Shown: positions 1 to 9,395, numbered from the stretch's first letter. The stretch is DNA of 64,000 bases from Erwinia sp. OLFS4 (GCF_002752165.1 NZ_MOMB01000009.1:1-64000), one strand, 5' to 3'. Numbers and translations are program-made. Notes: generated from the sequence alone by a model not told the origin.

Positions 1-178
1 AGCATCTGACGGGCAAAATTTTCACCCAACGCATTGAACGTAATAACCTGACGCTCCGCACCCGCATTAAACGGTTGGCTCGTAAAACAATCTGCTTTTC
101 GCGCTCAGTTGAGATCCACGAAAAAGTCATTGGAGCGTTTATCGAGAAACACATGTTCTACTAATTGGAGGCATCACC
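1..178 (+). mobile_element. IS1-family element, right end only
   Basis: The first 178 bases are the right-hand end of an IS1-family insertion sequence that begins to the left of the window. It holds the last codons of the InsB transposase and then a terminal inverted repeat at about 161-178. The reverse complement of that repeat reads GGTGATGCCTCCAATTAG, which resembles the IS1 terminal repeat starting GGTGATGC. The bases just outside (from 179, gattatctt) would be one copy of the 8-9 bp target duplication, but the other copy is not visible. Confidence 0.85.
3..164 (+). CDS. insB: IS1 transposase InsB, C-terminal part (cut by window edge)
   Basis: This is an open frame from codon 1 of the window to a TAA at 162-164, encoding the last 53 residues of the IS1 transposase. 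It reads HLTGKIFTQRIERNN at the start and ends KVIGAFIEKHMFY, typical of IS1 iso-elements. In IS1 the functional transposase is an InsA-InsB' fusion made by programmed -1 frameshifting, and the upstream part lies outside the window. The C-terminal end is intact, so the element may be complete. Confidence 0.85.
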   Translation, partial: HLTGKIFTQRIERNNLTLRTRIKRLARKTICFSRSVEIHEKVIGAFIEKHMFY

Positions 179-559
179 GATTATCTTTAACGATGAAATG
201 GTTTCATTTCATCGTATTCTTATTGTTACTTTGTCGTCATATTCTTATGCCTGAATAATAATAGCTTTTTGTTATCGATGCTGTTTATTATTTTATTTTC
301 CATCTGAAAGCATTTTATCTTTTAGGAATTACCCGTATTAACGGCAGCTGCAGCCTGCTGCATAATCCTGAGGAACAATTGACAATGGTATACCGCGCTA
401 AATGATTTAGCTGCCGGTTCATTGTGCATTCAGCAGAAAAACAGGGCGTGATGCGCCTCCCAGTGCATTGATAAAAGGACTGTTCACTGCAAACACTCCT
501 GATAGCGTGCTTGGTCCTCGTCAGGTTCATGGGTTCCTAATGAAAAGAGAGCAGGCATT
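179..559. other. Intergenic region between IS1 and wbaP
   Basis: I see no gene in these 381 bases. The region is AT-rich next to the IS1 end. It holds a RcsAB-like box (323-337), a TTGACA (379-384) that could be a -35 element, and a 7-bp-arm palindrome GCTAAATGATTTAGC at 397-411. It is probably the promoter and leader region of the wbaP-like gene, and the IS1 inserted about 380 bp before that gene's start codon. Confidence 0.5.
323..337 (+). promoter_or_regulatory. Candidate RcsAB box upstream of wbaP
   Basis: TAGGAATTACCCGTA matches 12 of 15 positions of the published RcsAB consensus TRVGAAWAWTSYGVR. RcsA/RcsB activate colanic-acid-type and amylovoran operons, whose first gene is a WbaP/AmsG homologue, so a box here would make sense. 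A 12/15 match can arise by chance, and the site lies about 220 bp from the start codon. Confidence 0.3.
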
Positions 560-2026
560 ATGGCAAGTACTCTGATAATGAACGAGGGTGGCCGGACATT
601 CAGCGGCACCCGCAAAAATATTATTGAAAAATTAGCATTAAGCTTTTCAAATTTAGTCTCAATTAATCTGGCACTTTTTTTGTCCACCGCTACCGTTCAG
701 GCCATTTGGGGAAATCTGGATATATTTATTCCCCCTGAGGAAATTAAAGTTCGCTTTATTGCTCAGTTTGTTATGTCCCTGGTCTGCACGGCCTGGTTCT
801 GGACCCGGCTACGCCACTATACTTACCGCAAACCCTTCTGGTTCGAACTGAAAGATATCATCAAAACGCTGGTCATTTTTTCTTTGCTTGATATGGCGCT
901 GATCTCTTTCTCGAAATGGGATTTTTCGCGCATGTTGTGGATCTTTACCTGGGGCTTTGCACTATTTCTGATGCCACTGCTGCGTACCTGTGTGAAAAAA
1001 CTGATTCTGCGTGCTGGCCAGTGGAATAAACAAACCATTATTATCGGTTCAGGCCGCAATGCCCGCGAAGCCTATGCCGCATTACAAAGTGATGAAATGC
1101 TGGGCTATGAAGTGAAAGCTTTCGTCGCCACCAGTGGTGAAAATCGTCCGGAATTGCTTAATGGCGTACCGGTGATTACCCACAAAGAAATCGCCTGGGA
1201 ACGTATCGATCTGGAAAATACTCAGTTCATCGTTGCCACCGAATACGAACAAAAAGCCCTGACTGACAAATGGCTGCAACTGTTGTCAAAAAAACGTTGC
1301 CGTTCAATATCGGTTGTTCCGGCACTGCGCGGCGTGCCGCTCTACGGTACCGACATGTCTTTTATTTTCAGCCATGAAGTGATGATCCTGCGAGTCAGTA
1401 ATAGCCTGGCCAAACGCTCTTCCCGCATTGTTAAGCGTGGCTTTGACCTGGTGGTTGCTGCGTTGTTACTGCTGTTCCTTGCACCGGCTTTTGGCCTGTT
1501 GTGCTGGCTGGTATCGCGCGATGGCGGCAGCCCGATCTATGGTCATGAACGGATCGGACGCGAAGGCAAAAAGTTTAAATGCCTGAAATTCCGCTCCATG
1601 GTCACTAACTCTCAGTAAGTGCTGACCCAGCTACTGGCCAGCGACGCCGACGCCAGGGCAGAATGGGAGAAAGACTTCAAGCTGAAAAACGATCCGCGGG
1701 TAACCGCTATCGGCAGATTTCTGCGTAAAACCAGCCTGGATGAACTGCCGCAGCTGTGGAACGTGGTCCGGGGAGAAATGAGTCTGGTTGGCCCCCGTCC
1801 GGTTATTGAGGCGGAACTGGAACGCTATGCCGGTGACGTTGATTATTACCTGATGGCCAAGCCGGGCATGACCGGTCTGTGGCAGGTCAGCGGGCGTAAT
1901 GATATCGATTATGACACGCGGGTATATTTCGACTCCTGGTATGTTAAAAACTGGGCATTATGGACCGATATCGCCATTTTGTTTAAAACTGCCGGAGTGG
2001 TATTGCGTCGCGACGGTGCCTATTAA
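560..2026 (+). pseudogene. wbaP: WbaP/AmsG-type undecaprenyl-phosphate sugar phosphotransferase, interrupted by in-frame TAA
   Basis: The family moves a sugar-1-phosphate (galactose in WbaP/AmsG) onto undecaprenyl phosphate at the inner membrane, the first step of exopolysaccharide or O-unit assembly. One frame of 489 codons runs from ATG 560 to TAA 2026. It has N-terminal membrane segments, a nucleotide-binding-like stretch IIIGSGRNA near residue 157, and a C-terminal bacterial sugar transferase domain from about residue 292 (KRGFDLVVAALLLLFLAP, FRSM). The domain continues after the break with [12 protein letters not shown] and GPRP. A TAA at 1616-1618 (codon 353) splits it in the sequence NSQ-stop-VLTQLL, where homologues have Glu, so a single G-to-T change of GAA explains it. 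The truncated product lacks the catalytic core. The gene stands alone, followed by a strong terminator, and is not in an exopolysaccharide operon. Assignment to the family is firm; the exact sugar is not known. Confidence 0.88.
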
Positions 2027-2040
2027 GGCTCAGCTTATCG

Positions 2041-2065
2041 CCGCCTGCCTCTGCAGGCGGTTTTT
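2041..2065 (+). terminator. Rho-independent terminator after wbaP
   Basis: The perfect 8-bp stem CCGCCTGC / GCAGGCGG (2041-2048 and 2053-2060) has a CTCT loop and is followed directly by five T. It lies 15 bases after the wbaP stop, so wbaP is transcribed alone. Confidence 0.9.
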
Positions 2066-2141
2066 CTGCCCACCAGACCTTTTCTTTTTACCTGTGACCC
2101 TCTACCCTTAGCCTCTGTTTTTGTTTTACCGTCTGGTCGCT

Positions 2142-3332
2142 ATGCAAAAATTCACCCTGTTATTACTTACCCTGGTACTATTTGGCCCATTGGGTATCGA
2201 TCTCTACTTACCGGTATTGCCCGCCATCGCCAACGGACTTCATTCCCCTATATCCCTGATGCAGCTGACTATTCCACTGTTTTTACTGATTATGGGACTG
2301 GGCCAGCTGGTCGCCGGCCCGCTGGTGGATAATCTTGGTCGCAAGCCGGTTGCTCTAACCGGCATTGCCCTCTACCTGGCAGGCAGCACGCTCGCCGCCT
2401 GCGCGCCGGGCTGGCAGCTGTTTTTTGTCGCACGGGTGGTTCAGGGCTGCGCGGTGTGCTGTACCGCCGTCGTCGCCTTCAGCGGCGTGCGTGACCGGCT
2501 GGCGGGGGATGATGCCGCTCGCGCATACAGTTTTCTTAACGGTGCCCTGAATATTGTTCCGGCGCTGGCGCCGTTGCTGGGTGGGTTGCTGGGCGCCAGC
2601 TTAGGCTGGCGGGCACCGTTCTGGCTGCTCAGTTTTTACGCGTTGATTATCGGCCTGCTGGTGATTTTTTTTCTGCCAGAAACCCGTCCGTCCACCACGC
2701 TGCGCTCACGGGGTATTCCCCTGCGCCAGTATAGCCAGATTATACGCCGGGCCGATTTCCTGCTGTTTGCCGCAGCCAATGCCGGCGTTATGGGCATGGT
2801 ACTGACCTACGTCTCGCTGGCGCCGGAAGTGCTGATGAACCAGGCTCAACTCACCCCGCTACAGTTTTCTTTCGCTTTTGGTGCCAACGGTTTGTGGATC
2901 ATGCTCTTTAGCATGGTGGTCAATAAAATGATCCGCAAAGTGGGCCGCCCCGCTTGTCTGCTGGCCGGTGCGCTGGCACAGCTGGTTGCTGCGTTGTTAT
3001 TACTGGCGGAAATCACCCTACTGCCCGTAGCAATACAGCATGCCTGGTTTGGTTATATGCTGCCGGTGGTGATCGCTTGCGCCGGCCTTGCCTGGACGGT
3101 TGGCCCGGCAACCAGCTATGCACTGGAGCCCTGGCCACAGCAGGCGGGGGTTGCCTCAGCACTAATGGGGTTTATTCAGATGGCAGGCGGTGCCGCTGTC
3201 GGCATGCTGGTGATGGCACTGCCACTGAGTGAAAAAGTAGCGCTGCTGGTGATGATGGCGCTGGCAGCCCTGCTGTGTTTGCTGGCATGGCGGATGAGTA
3301 AAAAAATGCGCGGTCATATTACCGCGCTGTAA
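2142..3332 (+). CDS. Bcr/CflA-type MFS drug efflux transporter (MdtL-like)
   Basis: This is a 396-residue, 12-helix major facilitator of the drug:H+ antiporter-1 group. An acidic-residue motif in the first helix region (LGIDLYLPVLP), the loop motif GPLVDNLGRKPVAL between helices 2 and 3, and the stretch ARVVQG followed by RDRLAGDDAARAYSFLNG resemble Bcr/CflA and MdtL. It presumably exports small toxic compounds or drugs, but the substrate is unknown. The start is taken as ATG 2142; a TTG lies 21 bases upstream. The gene converges on dadX with only 3 bases between the stop codons, and its last codons also encode the dadX terminator hairpin. Confidence 0.8.
   Translation: MQKFTLLLLTLVLFGPLGIDLYLPVLPAIANGLHSPISLMQLTIPLFLLIMGLGQLVAGPLVDNLGRKPVALTGIALYLAGSTLAACAPGWQLFFVARVVQGCAVCCTAVVAFSGVRDRLAGDDAARAYSFLNGALNIVPALAPLLGGLLGASLGWRAPFWLLSFYALIIGLLVIFFLPETRPSTTLRSRGIPLRQYSQIIRRADFLLFAAANAGVMGMVLTYVSLAPEVLMNQAQLTPLQFSFAFGANGLWIMLFSMVVNKMIRKVGRPACLLAGALAQLVAALLLLAEITLLPVAIQHAWFGYMLPVVIACAGLAWTVGPATSYALEPWPQQAGVASALMGFIQMAGGAAVGMLVMALPLSEKVALLVMMALAALLCLLAWRMSKKMRGHITAL
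3300..3327 (-). terminator. Rho-independent terminator of dadX inside the facing gene
   Basis: Read on the minus strand, the 7-bp stem GCGCGGT / ACCGCGC (3308-3314 with 3321-3327) is followed by ATTTTTTT. It lies just beyond the dadX stop and within the last ten codons of the convergent efflux gene, so one stretch of DNA serves both functions. Confidence 0.8.
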
Positions 3333-3335
3333 TAT

Positions 3336-4409
3336 TCAGTCAGTCACCACCACCGGCACCCGGGGAGCCAGCGCACACATCAGCTCATAACCCACAGTGC
3401 CGGCGGCGGCGGCAACATCATCAATGCGGATGTTCTCTCCCCACAGCTCGACACGGCTACCAATATGCGCTTCCGGACAAGGCGTCAAATCAATCGCTAA
3501 CATATCCATAGAAATCGTCCCCAGAGTGCAGGTTTTCACGCCGTCTACGTAAACCGGTGTGCCGCTCGGTGCATGGCGTGGGTAACCATCGGCATAGCCG
3601 CAGGCAACAACGCCGATACGCTGTTCAGCACTTGTCCGGTAACGGTGACCATATCCGACCCCTTCACCCTGCTGCAGATTTTGAATGGCAATAATTTCGC
3701 TTTCAAGCACCATTGCCGGCCGCAATCCGGTACTGGCAATATCCTGCCAGCGACCGCTGGGAGAGGCGCCGTATAAAATGATACCGGGTCTGACCCAGTC
3801 ATAGTGCGTTTGCGGGTGCCAGAGCGTCGCCGCAGAGTTAGCCAGCGAACGTGGCAAGGGAATCTCTTTTACCGCCTGTTCAATACGCCGCAATGGCTCA
3901 ATAATGCCGGCATCCTCTTCGGCGCGGGCGAAGTGTGACATCAGGGTTATTTCGCCGACGTTATCCAGCGTGCGCAGTTTCTGCCAGGCGTTACAAACCT
4001 GATCCGGCGCAAAACCAAGCCGGTTCATGCCGCTGTTAATTTTAAGATAAATATCCAATGGTGCCGACAGCGTTGCCTGTGCCAGCGCCTGAATCTGCCA
4101 GTTACTGTGAACACTGGTGGTTAACCGGTATTTATCAAGTATGCTCAGCTCCTGCGCGCTAAAAAAGCCTTCTAACAACAGGATGGGCTTTTTCCATCCT
4201 TTTTCACGCAGCAGGATCGCTTCTTCCAGATTAAGCAGCGCAAAGCCATCAGTATCGCTGAGGCTTTGCCAGATACGCTCAAGACCATGGCCATAACCGT
4301 TCGCTTTCACCACAGACCATATATGCGCGTTTTCCGCTGCCTGGCGGACAACGGAAAGATTGTGCCGCAACGCGCTGCGTTTAATCGTTGCGACCAGTGG
4401 TCGGGCCAT
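3336..4409 (-). CDS. dadX: Catabolic alanine racemase
   Basis: This PLP enzyme interconverts L- and D-alanine in the cytoplasm. The 357 residues are the normal family length. The PLP-binding lysine sits in VVKANGYGHG (Lys35), and the tail region contains CGYADGYPRHAPSGTPV, GTISMDMLAIDLT and the C-terminal domain. It lies 29 bases downstream of dadA on the same strand, the order of the E. coli dadAX operon, which identifies it as DadX rather than the biosynthetic Alr. With DadA it allows growth on L-alanine through D-alanine. Confidence 0.95.
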   Translation of the reverse strand: MARPLVATIKRSALRHNLSVVRQAAENAHIWSVVKANGYGHGLERIWQSLSDTDGFALLNLEEAILLREKGWKKPILLLEGFFSAQELSILDKYRLTTSVHSNWQIQALAQATLSAPLDIYLKINSGMNRLGFAPDQVCNAWQKLRTLDNVGEITLMSHFARAEEDAGIIEPLRRIEQAVKEIPLPRSLANSAATLWHPQTHYDWVRPGIILYGASPSGRWQDIASTGLRPAMVLESEIIAIQNLQQGEGVGYGHRYRTSAEQRIGVVACGYADGYPRHAPSGTPVYVDGVKTCTLGTISMDMLAIDLTPCPEAHIGSRVELWGENIRIDDVAAAAGTVGYELMCALAPRVPVVVTD

Positions 4410-4438
4410 ATTTTCTCCTTTTCACGCCACGTTTAGCA

Positions 4439-5743
4439 TCAGGGGGCCGTGCCGTTATGCTGAAATATCGTCGCGCGATTACCGTCAAAACCAGGCAGAT
4501 ACCGTAGTACAGATAGATCGTCGGCAGCAATAGCCGGCGCACGATCAGATACAAGATCCGCTAGCAGCTGGCCAGAACCACAGGCCATGGTCCAGCCAAG
4601 CGTTCCATGTCCGGTATTTAAAAACAGGTTTGCCAGCGGGGTGCGCCCGACTATCGGGGTGCCATCGGGCGTCATTGGACGTAGTCCGCTCCAGAAACTG
4701 GCCTGACTGAGGTCCCCGCCGTGCGGGAACAGATCGCTGACGACTTTCTCCAGCGTTTTACGACGCGCTGCCAGTAACTGCCGGTTATAGCCGACAATTT
4801 CGGCCATACCACCGACCCGTATACGGTTATCAAAACGCGTTACCGCCACTTTATAACTTTCATCCAGTACCGTGGAAACCGGTGCCGCCTCGCTATTTAT
4901 TACCGGAATGGTCAGTGAATAGCCTTTCAGCGGATACACTGGAATCGCAATACAGTTTTTCAGTAAGGCCGTTGACCAGCAGCCCAGCGCGATAACAAAT
5001 GCGTCGGCATTCAGCGTCTGTGTGGCGCATTTTACCCCGGTAATACGGTTACCTTCGCGGATCAGTTGTTCAACGTTGTGGCGGAACAGGAAGTTTACGC
5101 CCGCGGTTCGCGCCATTGCTGTCAGACGCTGGGTGAACAACTGGCAGTCGCCGGTTTCATCGTTAGGCAGCCGCAGGCCGCCGCTGAACTTATGCTGGGT
5201 GGCAGCCAGCGCTGGCTCCGCCCGTTTCAGCTCCTCTGCCGACAGCAATTCATAGGGTACAGCGGCCTGTTGTAATACCGCGATATCTTTGCTGGCATTA
5301 TCAAACTGTTGCGCAGTACGAAACAGCTGCAGCGTTCCGCCCTGCCGCGCTTCATAAGCGATGCCGGTCTGCTGGCGCAATAGTTTAAGACAATCACGAC
5401 TGTATTCCGCCAGGCGCACCATGCGGCTTTTATTTTGCTGATAATGGTGTATATCGCAATTACGCAACATCTGCCACATCCAGGCCAGCTGAAAATAGCT
5501 GCCATCCGGACGAAAAGCCAGCGGTGCATGACGTTGGAATAGCCATTTAATCGCTTTCAGTGGCACACCGGGCGCCGCCCAGGGCGCGGCATAACCCGGT
5601 GATATCTGGCCTGCATTGCCCGCGCTGGTCTCCATTGCGGCGTCCGCATGGCGCTCAATGACGGTAACCTCATGACCAGCCTGCGCCAGATACCACGCAC
5701 TGGTCACGCCTATTACTCCGCCCCCAAGAACGATCACTCTCAT
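4439..5743 (-). CDS. dadA: D-amino acid dehydrogenase, FAD-dependent
   Basis: The membrane-associated flavoenzyme oxidises D-alanine and other D-amino acids to 2-oxo acids and ammonia, feeding electrons to the respiratory chain. The protein of 434 residues starts with the FAD dinucleotide-binding motif [18 protein letters not shown] (from residue 7). It has the DadA-typical [20 protein letters not shown] and the C-terminal [14 protein letters not shown] and [16 protein letters not shown]. It is the first gene of the dadAX operon and is transcribed away from ycgB. In E. coli the operon is controlled by Lrp and CRP, but I did not identify their sites here. Confidence 0.95.
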   Translation of the reverse strand: MRVIVLGGGVIGVTSAWYLAQAGHEVTVIERHADAAMETSAGNAGQISPGYAAPWAAPGVPLKAIKWLFQRHAPLAFRPDGSYFQLAWMWQMLRNCDIHHYQQNKSRMVRLAEYSRDCLKLLRQQTGIAYEARQGGTLQLFRTAQQFDNASKDIAVLQQAAVPYELLSAEELKRAEPALAATQHKFSGGLRLPNDETGDCQLFTQRLTAMARTAGVNFLFRHNVEQLIREGNRITGVKCATQTLNADAFVIALGCWSTALLKNCIAIPVYPLKGYSLTIPVINSEAAPVSTVLDESYKVAVTRFDNRIRVGGMAEIVGYNRQLLAARRKTLEKVVSDLFPHGGDLSQASFWSGLRPMTPDGTPIVGRTPLANLFLNTGHGTLGWTMACGSGQLLADLVSDRAPAIAADDLSVLRYLPGFDGNRATIFQHNGTAP

Positions 5744-6251
5744 AACGGCTCCGCATTATATAAAAAGAATAAAATCCCGGTTTAATGGCAGAAAAGCAGT
5801 AAATTGCGCCGCACGCCAGGCCAACCCCACTGCCGCTGTTACTATTTCACCTCTTTTTGGGTAACTTGATAACAAAAAAGCGTCATAAATCATCAATTCA
5901 GCATTTCATATAATCATTTGTGCTACGGCAGCAGTAAATTGCACAAAAAAGGCCATTATGGCGATATAACAGCAGAATAACAGGTCACCTGACAGGGTAT
6001 ATAATTAGTACAAACAGCTAAATAATACTGCATATATAGCATTTAGCATCGCAACACATCATCCAGGCTGGCAGCATTGCCGTTACCTTGCAACATTTCC
6101 ATTGTGTTACTCCCTGAGATAAGAGAGAGTGAACTATCATTGAAGATGCAGTTGTGATTCCGGATCTGACCAGCGCGGAGCGGCTATGTCAGATCATGAA
6201 ATAAACGGCCCGGTCATTTCAGTCCGGCCGCTTGTTATTAAGGGGTGCGCG
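5744..6251. other. Divergent dadA/ycgB promoter region
   Basis: These 508 bases contain no convincing gene. The sequence is AT-rich, with TA-rich stretches around 5995-6055, and should hold the divergent promoters of dadAX and ycgB. I could not assign individual operators with confidence. Confidence 0.45.
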
Positions 6252-7775
6252 ATGACAACAATCTTTAACGATCCCATCAAGGACAGCAAACGCCTGAGCG
6301 ATGGCCCGGACTGGACATTCGAGCTACTGGATGTCTATTTACACGAAATAGACCGCGTGGCGAAGCATTACCGGCTGGAAACTTACCCGCATCAAATCGA
6401 AGTTATCACCTCAGAACAAATGATGGACGCCTATTCCAGCGTCGGCATGCCGATTAATTATGCCCACTGGTCATTCGGCAAAAAATTTATTGAAACCGAG
6501 CAGCGTTATAAGCATGGTCAGCAGGGGCTGGCTTATGAAATCGTGATTAATTCCAATCCCTGTATTGCTTATCTTATGGAAGAGAACACTATGACCATGC
6601 AGGCCCTGGTGATGGCCCATGCCTGCTACGGACATAACTCTTTCTTCAAAAACAATTATCTGTTTCGCAGCTGGACCGATGCCAGTTCAATAATTGATTA
6701 CCTGATTTTCGCCCGCGGTTACATTGCCCGCTGCGAAGAACGCTATGGCGTTGATGAAGTGGAAAAGCTGCTCGATTCCTGTCATGCCTTAATGAATTAT
6801 GGTGTCGACCGCTATAAACGCCCGCAAAAAATTTCGCTGGAAGAAGAGAAAGCCCGGCAGAAAAGCCGCGAAGAATATCTGCAAAGTCAGGTCAATAGTC
6901 TGTGGCGAACCTTACCACGCCGGGAGCGTGAAGAAACCCAGGCACAACAACAGCGCTTTCCTTCAGAACCACAGGAAAACCTGCTCTATTTTATGGAAAA
7001 AAATGCACCGCTGCTGGAATCCTGGCAACGTGAAATACTGCGCATTGTGCGTAAAGTCAGCCAGTATTTTTATCCGCAAAAACAGACTCAGGTAATGAAC
7101 GAAGGCTGGGCGACGTTCTGGCACTATACCATCCTCAACCATCTGTACGATGAAGGTAAAGTCAGCGAACGCTTTATGATGGAGTTTTTGCACAGCCACA
7201 CCAATGTTGTGTTTCAGCCAGCCTATAACAGTCAGTGGTATAACGGCATAAACCCCTATGCGCTTGGTTTTGCTATGTTCCAGGACATTAAACGCATCTG
7301 TGAAGCACCAACAGAGGAAGATCGCTACTGGTTCCCGGACATTGCCGGCACAAACTGGCTCGATACCCTGCATTTCGCTATGCGCGAATTTAAAGATGAA
7401 AGCTTTATCAGCCAGTTCCTGTCACCCAAAGTCATGCGCGATTTCCGTCTGTTTACCGTGCTGGATGACGATCGCAATAACTATCTGGAAATTGCGGCCA
7501 TTCATGACGAAGCCGGCTATCAGGCAATCCGTCAGCAACTTTCCGCACAGTATAATCTGAGTAATCTTGAACCCAATATCCAGATCTACAATGTAGACCT
7601 GCGCGGTGACCGCTCGCTGACCCTGCGTTACATTCCCCAGGATCGCACGCCGCTGGATAAAAGTCGTCGCGAAGTATTAAAACACGTGCACCGGCTGTGG
7701 GGCTTTGATGTACATCTTGAACAGCAGAATGCCGATGGCTCGGTGGAATTACTGGAAAACTGCCCGCCCCGCTGA
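6252..7775 (+). CDS. ycgB: SpoVR-family protein YcgB
   Basis: This is a large conserved protein of the SpoVR family. Its biochemical function is unknown; in Bacillus SpoVR affects spore cortex formation and E. coli ycgB is a stationary-phase gene. The 507 residues match the E. coli length. Recognisable blocks are RLSDGPDWTFELLDVYLHEI, ACYGHNSFFKNNYLF, QVMNEGWATFWHYTI and NPYALGFAMFQDIKRI. ATG 6252 is chosen because it follows a purine-rich AGGGG and aligns with homologues; the frame is open further upstream to 6186. It is divergent from dadA, as in E. coli. Confidence 0.93.
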   Translation: MTTIFNDPIKDSKRLSDGPDWTFELLDVYLHEIDRVAKHYRLETYPHQIEVITSEQMMDAYSSVGMPINYAHWSFGKKFIETEQRYKHGQQGLAYEIVINSNPCIAYLMEENTMTMQALVMAHACYGHNSFFKNNYLFRSWTDASSIIDYLIFARGYIARCEERYGVDEVEKLLDSCHALMNYGVDRYKRPQKISLEEEKARQKSREEYLQSQVNSLWRTLPRREREETQAQQQRFPSEPQENLLYFMEKNAPLLESWQREILRIVRKVSQYFYPQKQTQVMNEGWATFWHYTILNHLYDEGKVSERFMMEFLHSHTNVVFQPAYNSQWYNGINPYALGFAMFQDIKRICEAPTEEDRYWFPDIAGTNWLDTLHFAMREFKDESFISQFLSPKVMRDFRLFTVLDDDRNNYLEIAAIHDEAGYQAIRQQLSAQYNLSNLEPNIQIYNVDLRGDRSLTLRYIPQDRTPLDKSRREVLKHVHRLWGFDVHLEQQNADGSVELLENCPPR

Positions 7776-7826
7776 GCTAACTGGGCTAGCATCGCAGGAC
7801 AGCCAGGCAATTCCTGTCGCAATCAT

Positions 7827-7856
7827 AAAAAAACCGGTCGGCCGACCGGTTTTTTC
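7827..7856. terminator. Bidirectional terminator between ycgB and fadR
   Basis: A near-perfect palindrome AACCGGTCGGCCGACCGGTT (7832-7851) is flanked by A6 on the left and T6 on the right. It can therefore terminate both ycgB (plus) and fadR (minus). Confidence 0.92.
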
Positions 7857-7859
7857 TTT

Positions 7860-8585
7860 TCAGATACCTTTCAGTCGGTTGTTTTCCTGCTGTGGCATCG
7901 AGAAATGCATTGCATGCCAGATTTCACCACTACGCCGGCCATATTCACGCACCGCTTCGACGACCTGATCGACACGCTGTTGCTGACAAAGGGTCAACAA
8001 TTCCAGATAAAAATCACGCGCCAGCTGGCGGGCCTCCGGGTTAGAAAAATAGTGGCGACCAACCCGGGTGTATAATCCTTTCAGTCCATTAAGGATAAGT
8101 CCATATATCGGGTTACCGGATGCAAACGCCAGCCCGCGGAAAATGCCGTAATCGAGGTCGGTATACGCCTCTGCTTTGTCTTCAACCGTTTCAGCCACAC
8201 GCAATACGGCTTCTGCTTTTTCCGGAAAATTGCGTACCGCACAACGGATAAAAATAGAGGCAATATTGGTACGCACCGACAACAGATTATCAATTAACTG
8301 CGGCACACTATCATGATCGAGACGCGCCAGCGTTTCGAGAATATTCAGACCAGAAGTTTCCCAGAAGTTATTAACCTGCGTTGGTTTACCGTGCTGGATA
8401 GTCAGCCATCCGTCACGCGCCAGACGCTGCAGCACCTCACGCAGGGTGGTACGCGTCACACCGATTAGCTCAGAGAGTTCACGTTCTGCGGGTAAAATGG
8501 ATCCTGGCGGGAAACGATTATTCCAGATGCTTTCAATAATATACTCTTCAGCAAATCCAGCGGGGCTCTGCGCTTTAATAACCAT
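7860..8585 (-). CDS. fadR: Fatty-acid-responsive regulator FadR
   Basis: This GntR-family regulator represses fatty-acid degradation (fad) genes and activates unsaturated fatty-acid synthesis (fabA/fabB); long-chain acyl-CoA releases it from DNA. The 241 residues have an N-terminal winged helix ([30 protein letters not shown], about 34-62) and an alpha-helical acyl-CoA-binding domain ending GEIWHAMHF. One of its expected targets, fadD, lies in the same window at 17283. The neighbouring nhaB found divergent to it in E. coli is absent here. Confidence 0.95.
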   Translation of the reverse strand: MVIKAQSPAGFAEEYIIESIWNNRFPPGSILPAERELSELIGVTRTTLREVLQRLARDGWLTIQHGKPTQVNNFWETSGLNILETLARLDHDSVPQLIDNLLSVRTNIASIFIRCAVRNFPEKAEAVLRVAETVEDKAEAYTDLDYGIFRGLAFASGNPIYGLILNGLKGLYTRVGRHYFSNPEARQLARDFYLELLTLCQQQRVDQVVEAVREYGRRSGEIWHAMHFSMPQQENNRLKGI

Positions 8586-8801
8586 AGCGTTTATTTTCCG
8601 TTATAGGGACAGTGCTATAAATGACAATTCATCATACCAGAGGCATTCTGTGCGATATAGTCTGCTAACGCGGGATCAGGAGATATATCATCCTAAAGGT
8701 GACTGGTAGAGACGGCATTGATAAATGGCTGTTGCTAATGTTTACTTTTTACAACTTGTTTAATTTAAATCATTTCTTCAGGCTATCTTTTACTCACAGA
8801 C

Positions 8802-8823
8802 GGGCTGGCAGCCCAACTTTTTT
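8802..8823 (+). terminator. Terminator-like hairpin upstream of dsbB
   Basis: The 5-bp stem GGGCT / AGCCC (8802-8806 and 8810-8814) with loop GGC is followed by AAC and six T. No plus-strand gene precedes it in the 216 bases back to the fadR start. It may be the leftover terminator of a deleted gene (nhaB in E. coli) or part of the dsbB leader. Confidence 0.5.
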
Positions 8824-8864
8824 CAGTTAAACTTCCCGTTTAACAATTATTCATGGAATATTAT

Positions 8865-9395
8865 ATGCTGACGTATCTTAACCGATGTTCTCAGGGACGC
8901 GGTGCCTGGCTGCTGCTGACCCTGTCAGCTTTGTTGCTGGAATTGGTCGCGCTCTGGTTCCAGCACGTGCAAGGTTTAATGCCCTGCGTCATGTGCATTT
9001 ACGAGCGCTGTGCATTGTTTGGCATTCTGGGCGCAGGCATTGTCGGGTTGATTGCCCCGCGCAGCCCGCTGCGTATTCTGGCGCTGCTCATCTGGTTATA
9101 CAGTGGCTGGCAAGGTCTGCGTCTGTCGTGGCAACATACTATGCTGCAATTGCATCCTAATCCTTTTTCAACCTGCGATTTTGCCGCCAGTTTTCCGCAC
9201 TGGCTGCCGCTTGATCGCTGGCTGCCGGCGGTGTTTGTTGCCAGCGGTGACTGTTCAGAACGCGGCTGGACGCTGTTTAACCTTAGCATGCCGCAATGGC
9301 TGATAGTCACCTTTGCCTGCTATCTGCTGGTGGCGCTGCTGGTACTGATTGCGCAGCCATTTCGTGCGCGTAATCGTAAAATGTTCTCAAACTAA
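8865..9395 (+). CDS. dsbB: Disulfide bond formation protein DsbB
   Basis: This inner-membrane quinone reductase re-oxidises the periplasmic oxidase DsbA. The 176 residues contain four transmembrane helices. The active cysteine pair is Cys41-Val-Met-Cys44 in [14 protein letters not shown], and the second pair is in the periplasmic loop ([11 protein letters not shown] and [10 protein letters not shown]). ATG 8865 is preferred over the in-frame ATG at 8853 because a GGA lies about 8 bases before it and it matches the E. coli N-terminus. E. coli has nhaB immediately upstream; here fadR is the upstream neighbour. Confidence 0.95.
   Translation: MLTYLNRCSQGRGAWLLLTLSALLLELVALWFQHVQGLMPCVMCIYERCALFGILGAGIVGLIAPRSPLRILALLIWLYSGWQGLRLSWQHTMLQLHPNPFSTCDFAASFPHWLPLDRWLPAVFVASGDCSERGWTLFNLSMPQWLIVTFACYLLVALLVLIAQPFRARNRKMFSN

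Noticed and set aside
501-512. TAGCGTGCTT resembling the 3' part of the ops/JUMPstart element before wbaP
   Set aside because: Only part of the ops consensus GGCGGTAGCGTG is present and the preceding bases do not match. Such a short match is likely by chance.
1619-2026. Downstream half of wbaP as a separate short sugar transferase starting at GTG 1619
   Set aside because: The GTG directly follows the stop in the same frame, there is no ribosome site, and the piece lacks the membrane helix required by the family. It is better seen as the remainder of an interrupted gene.
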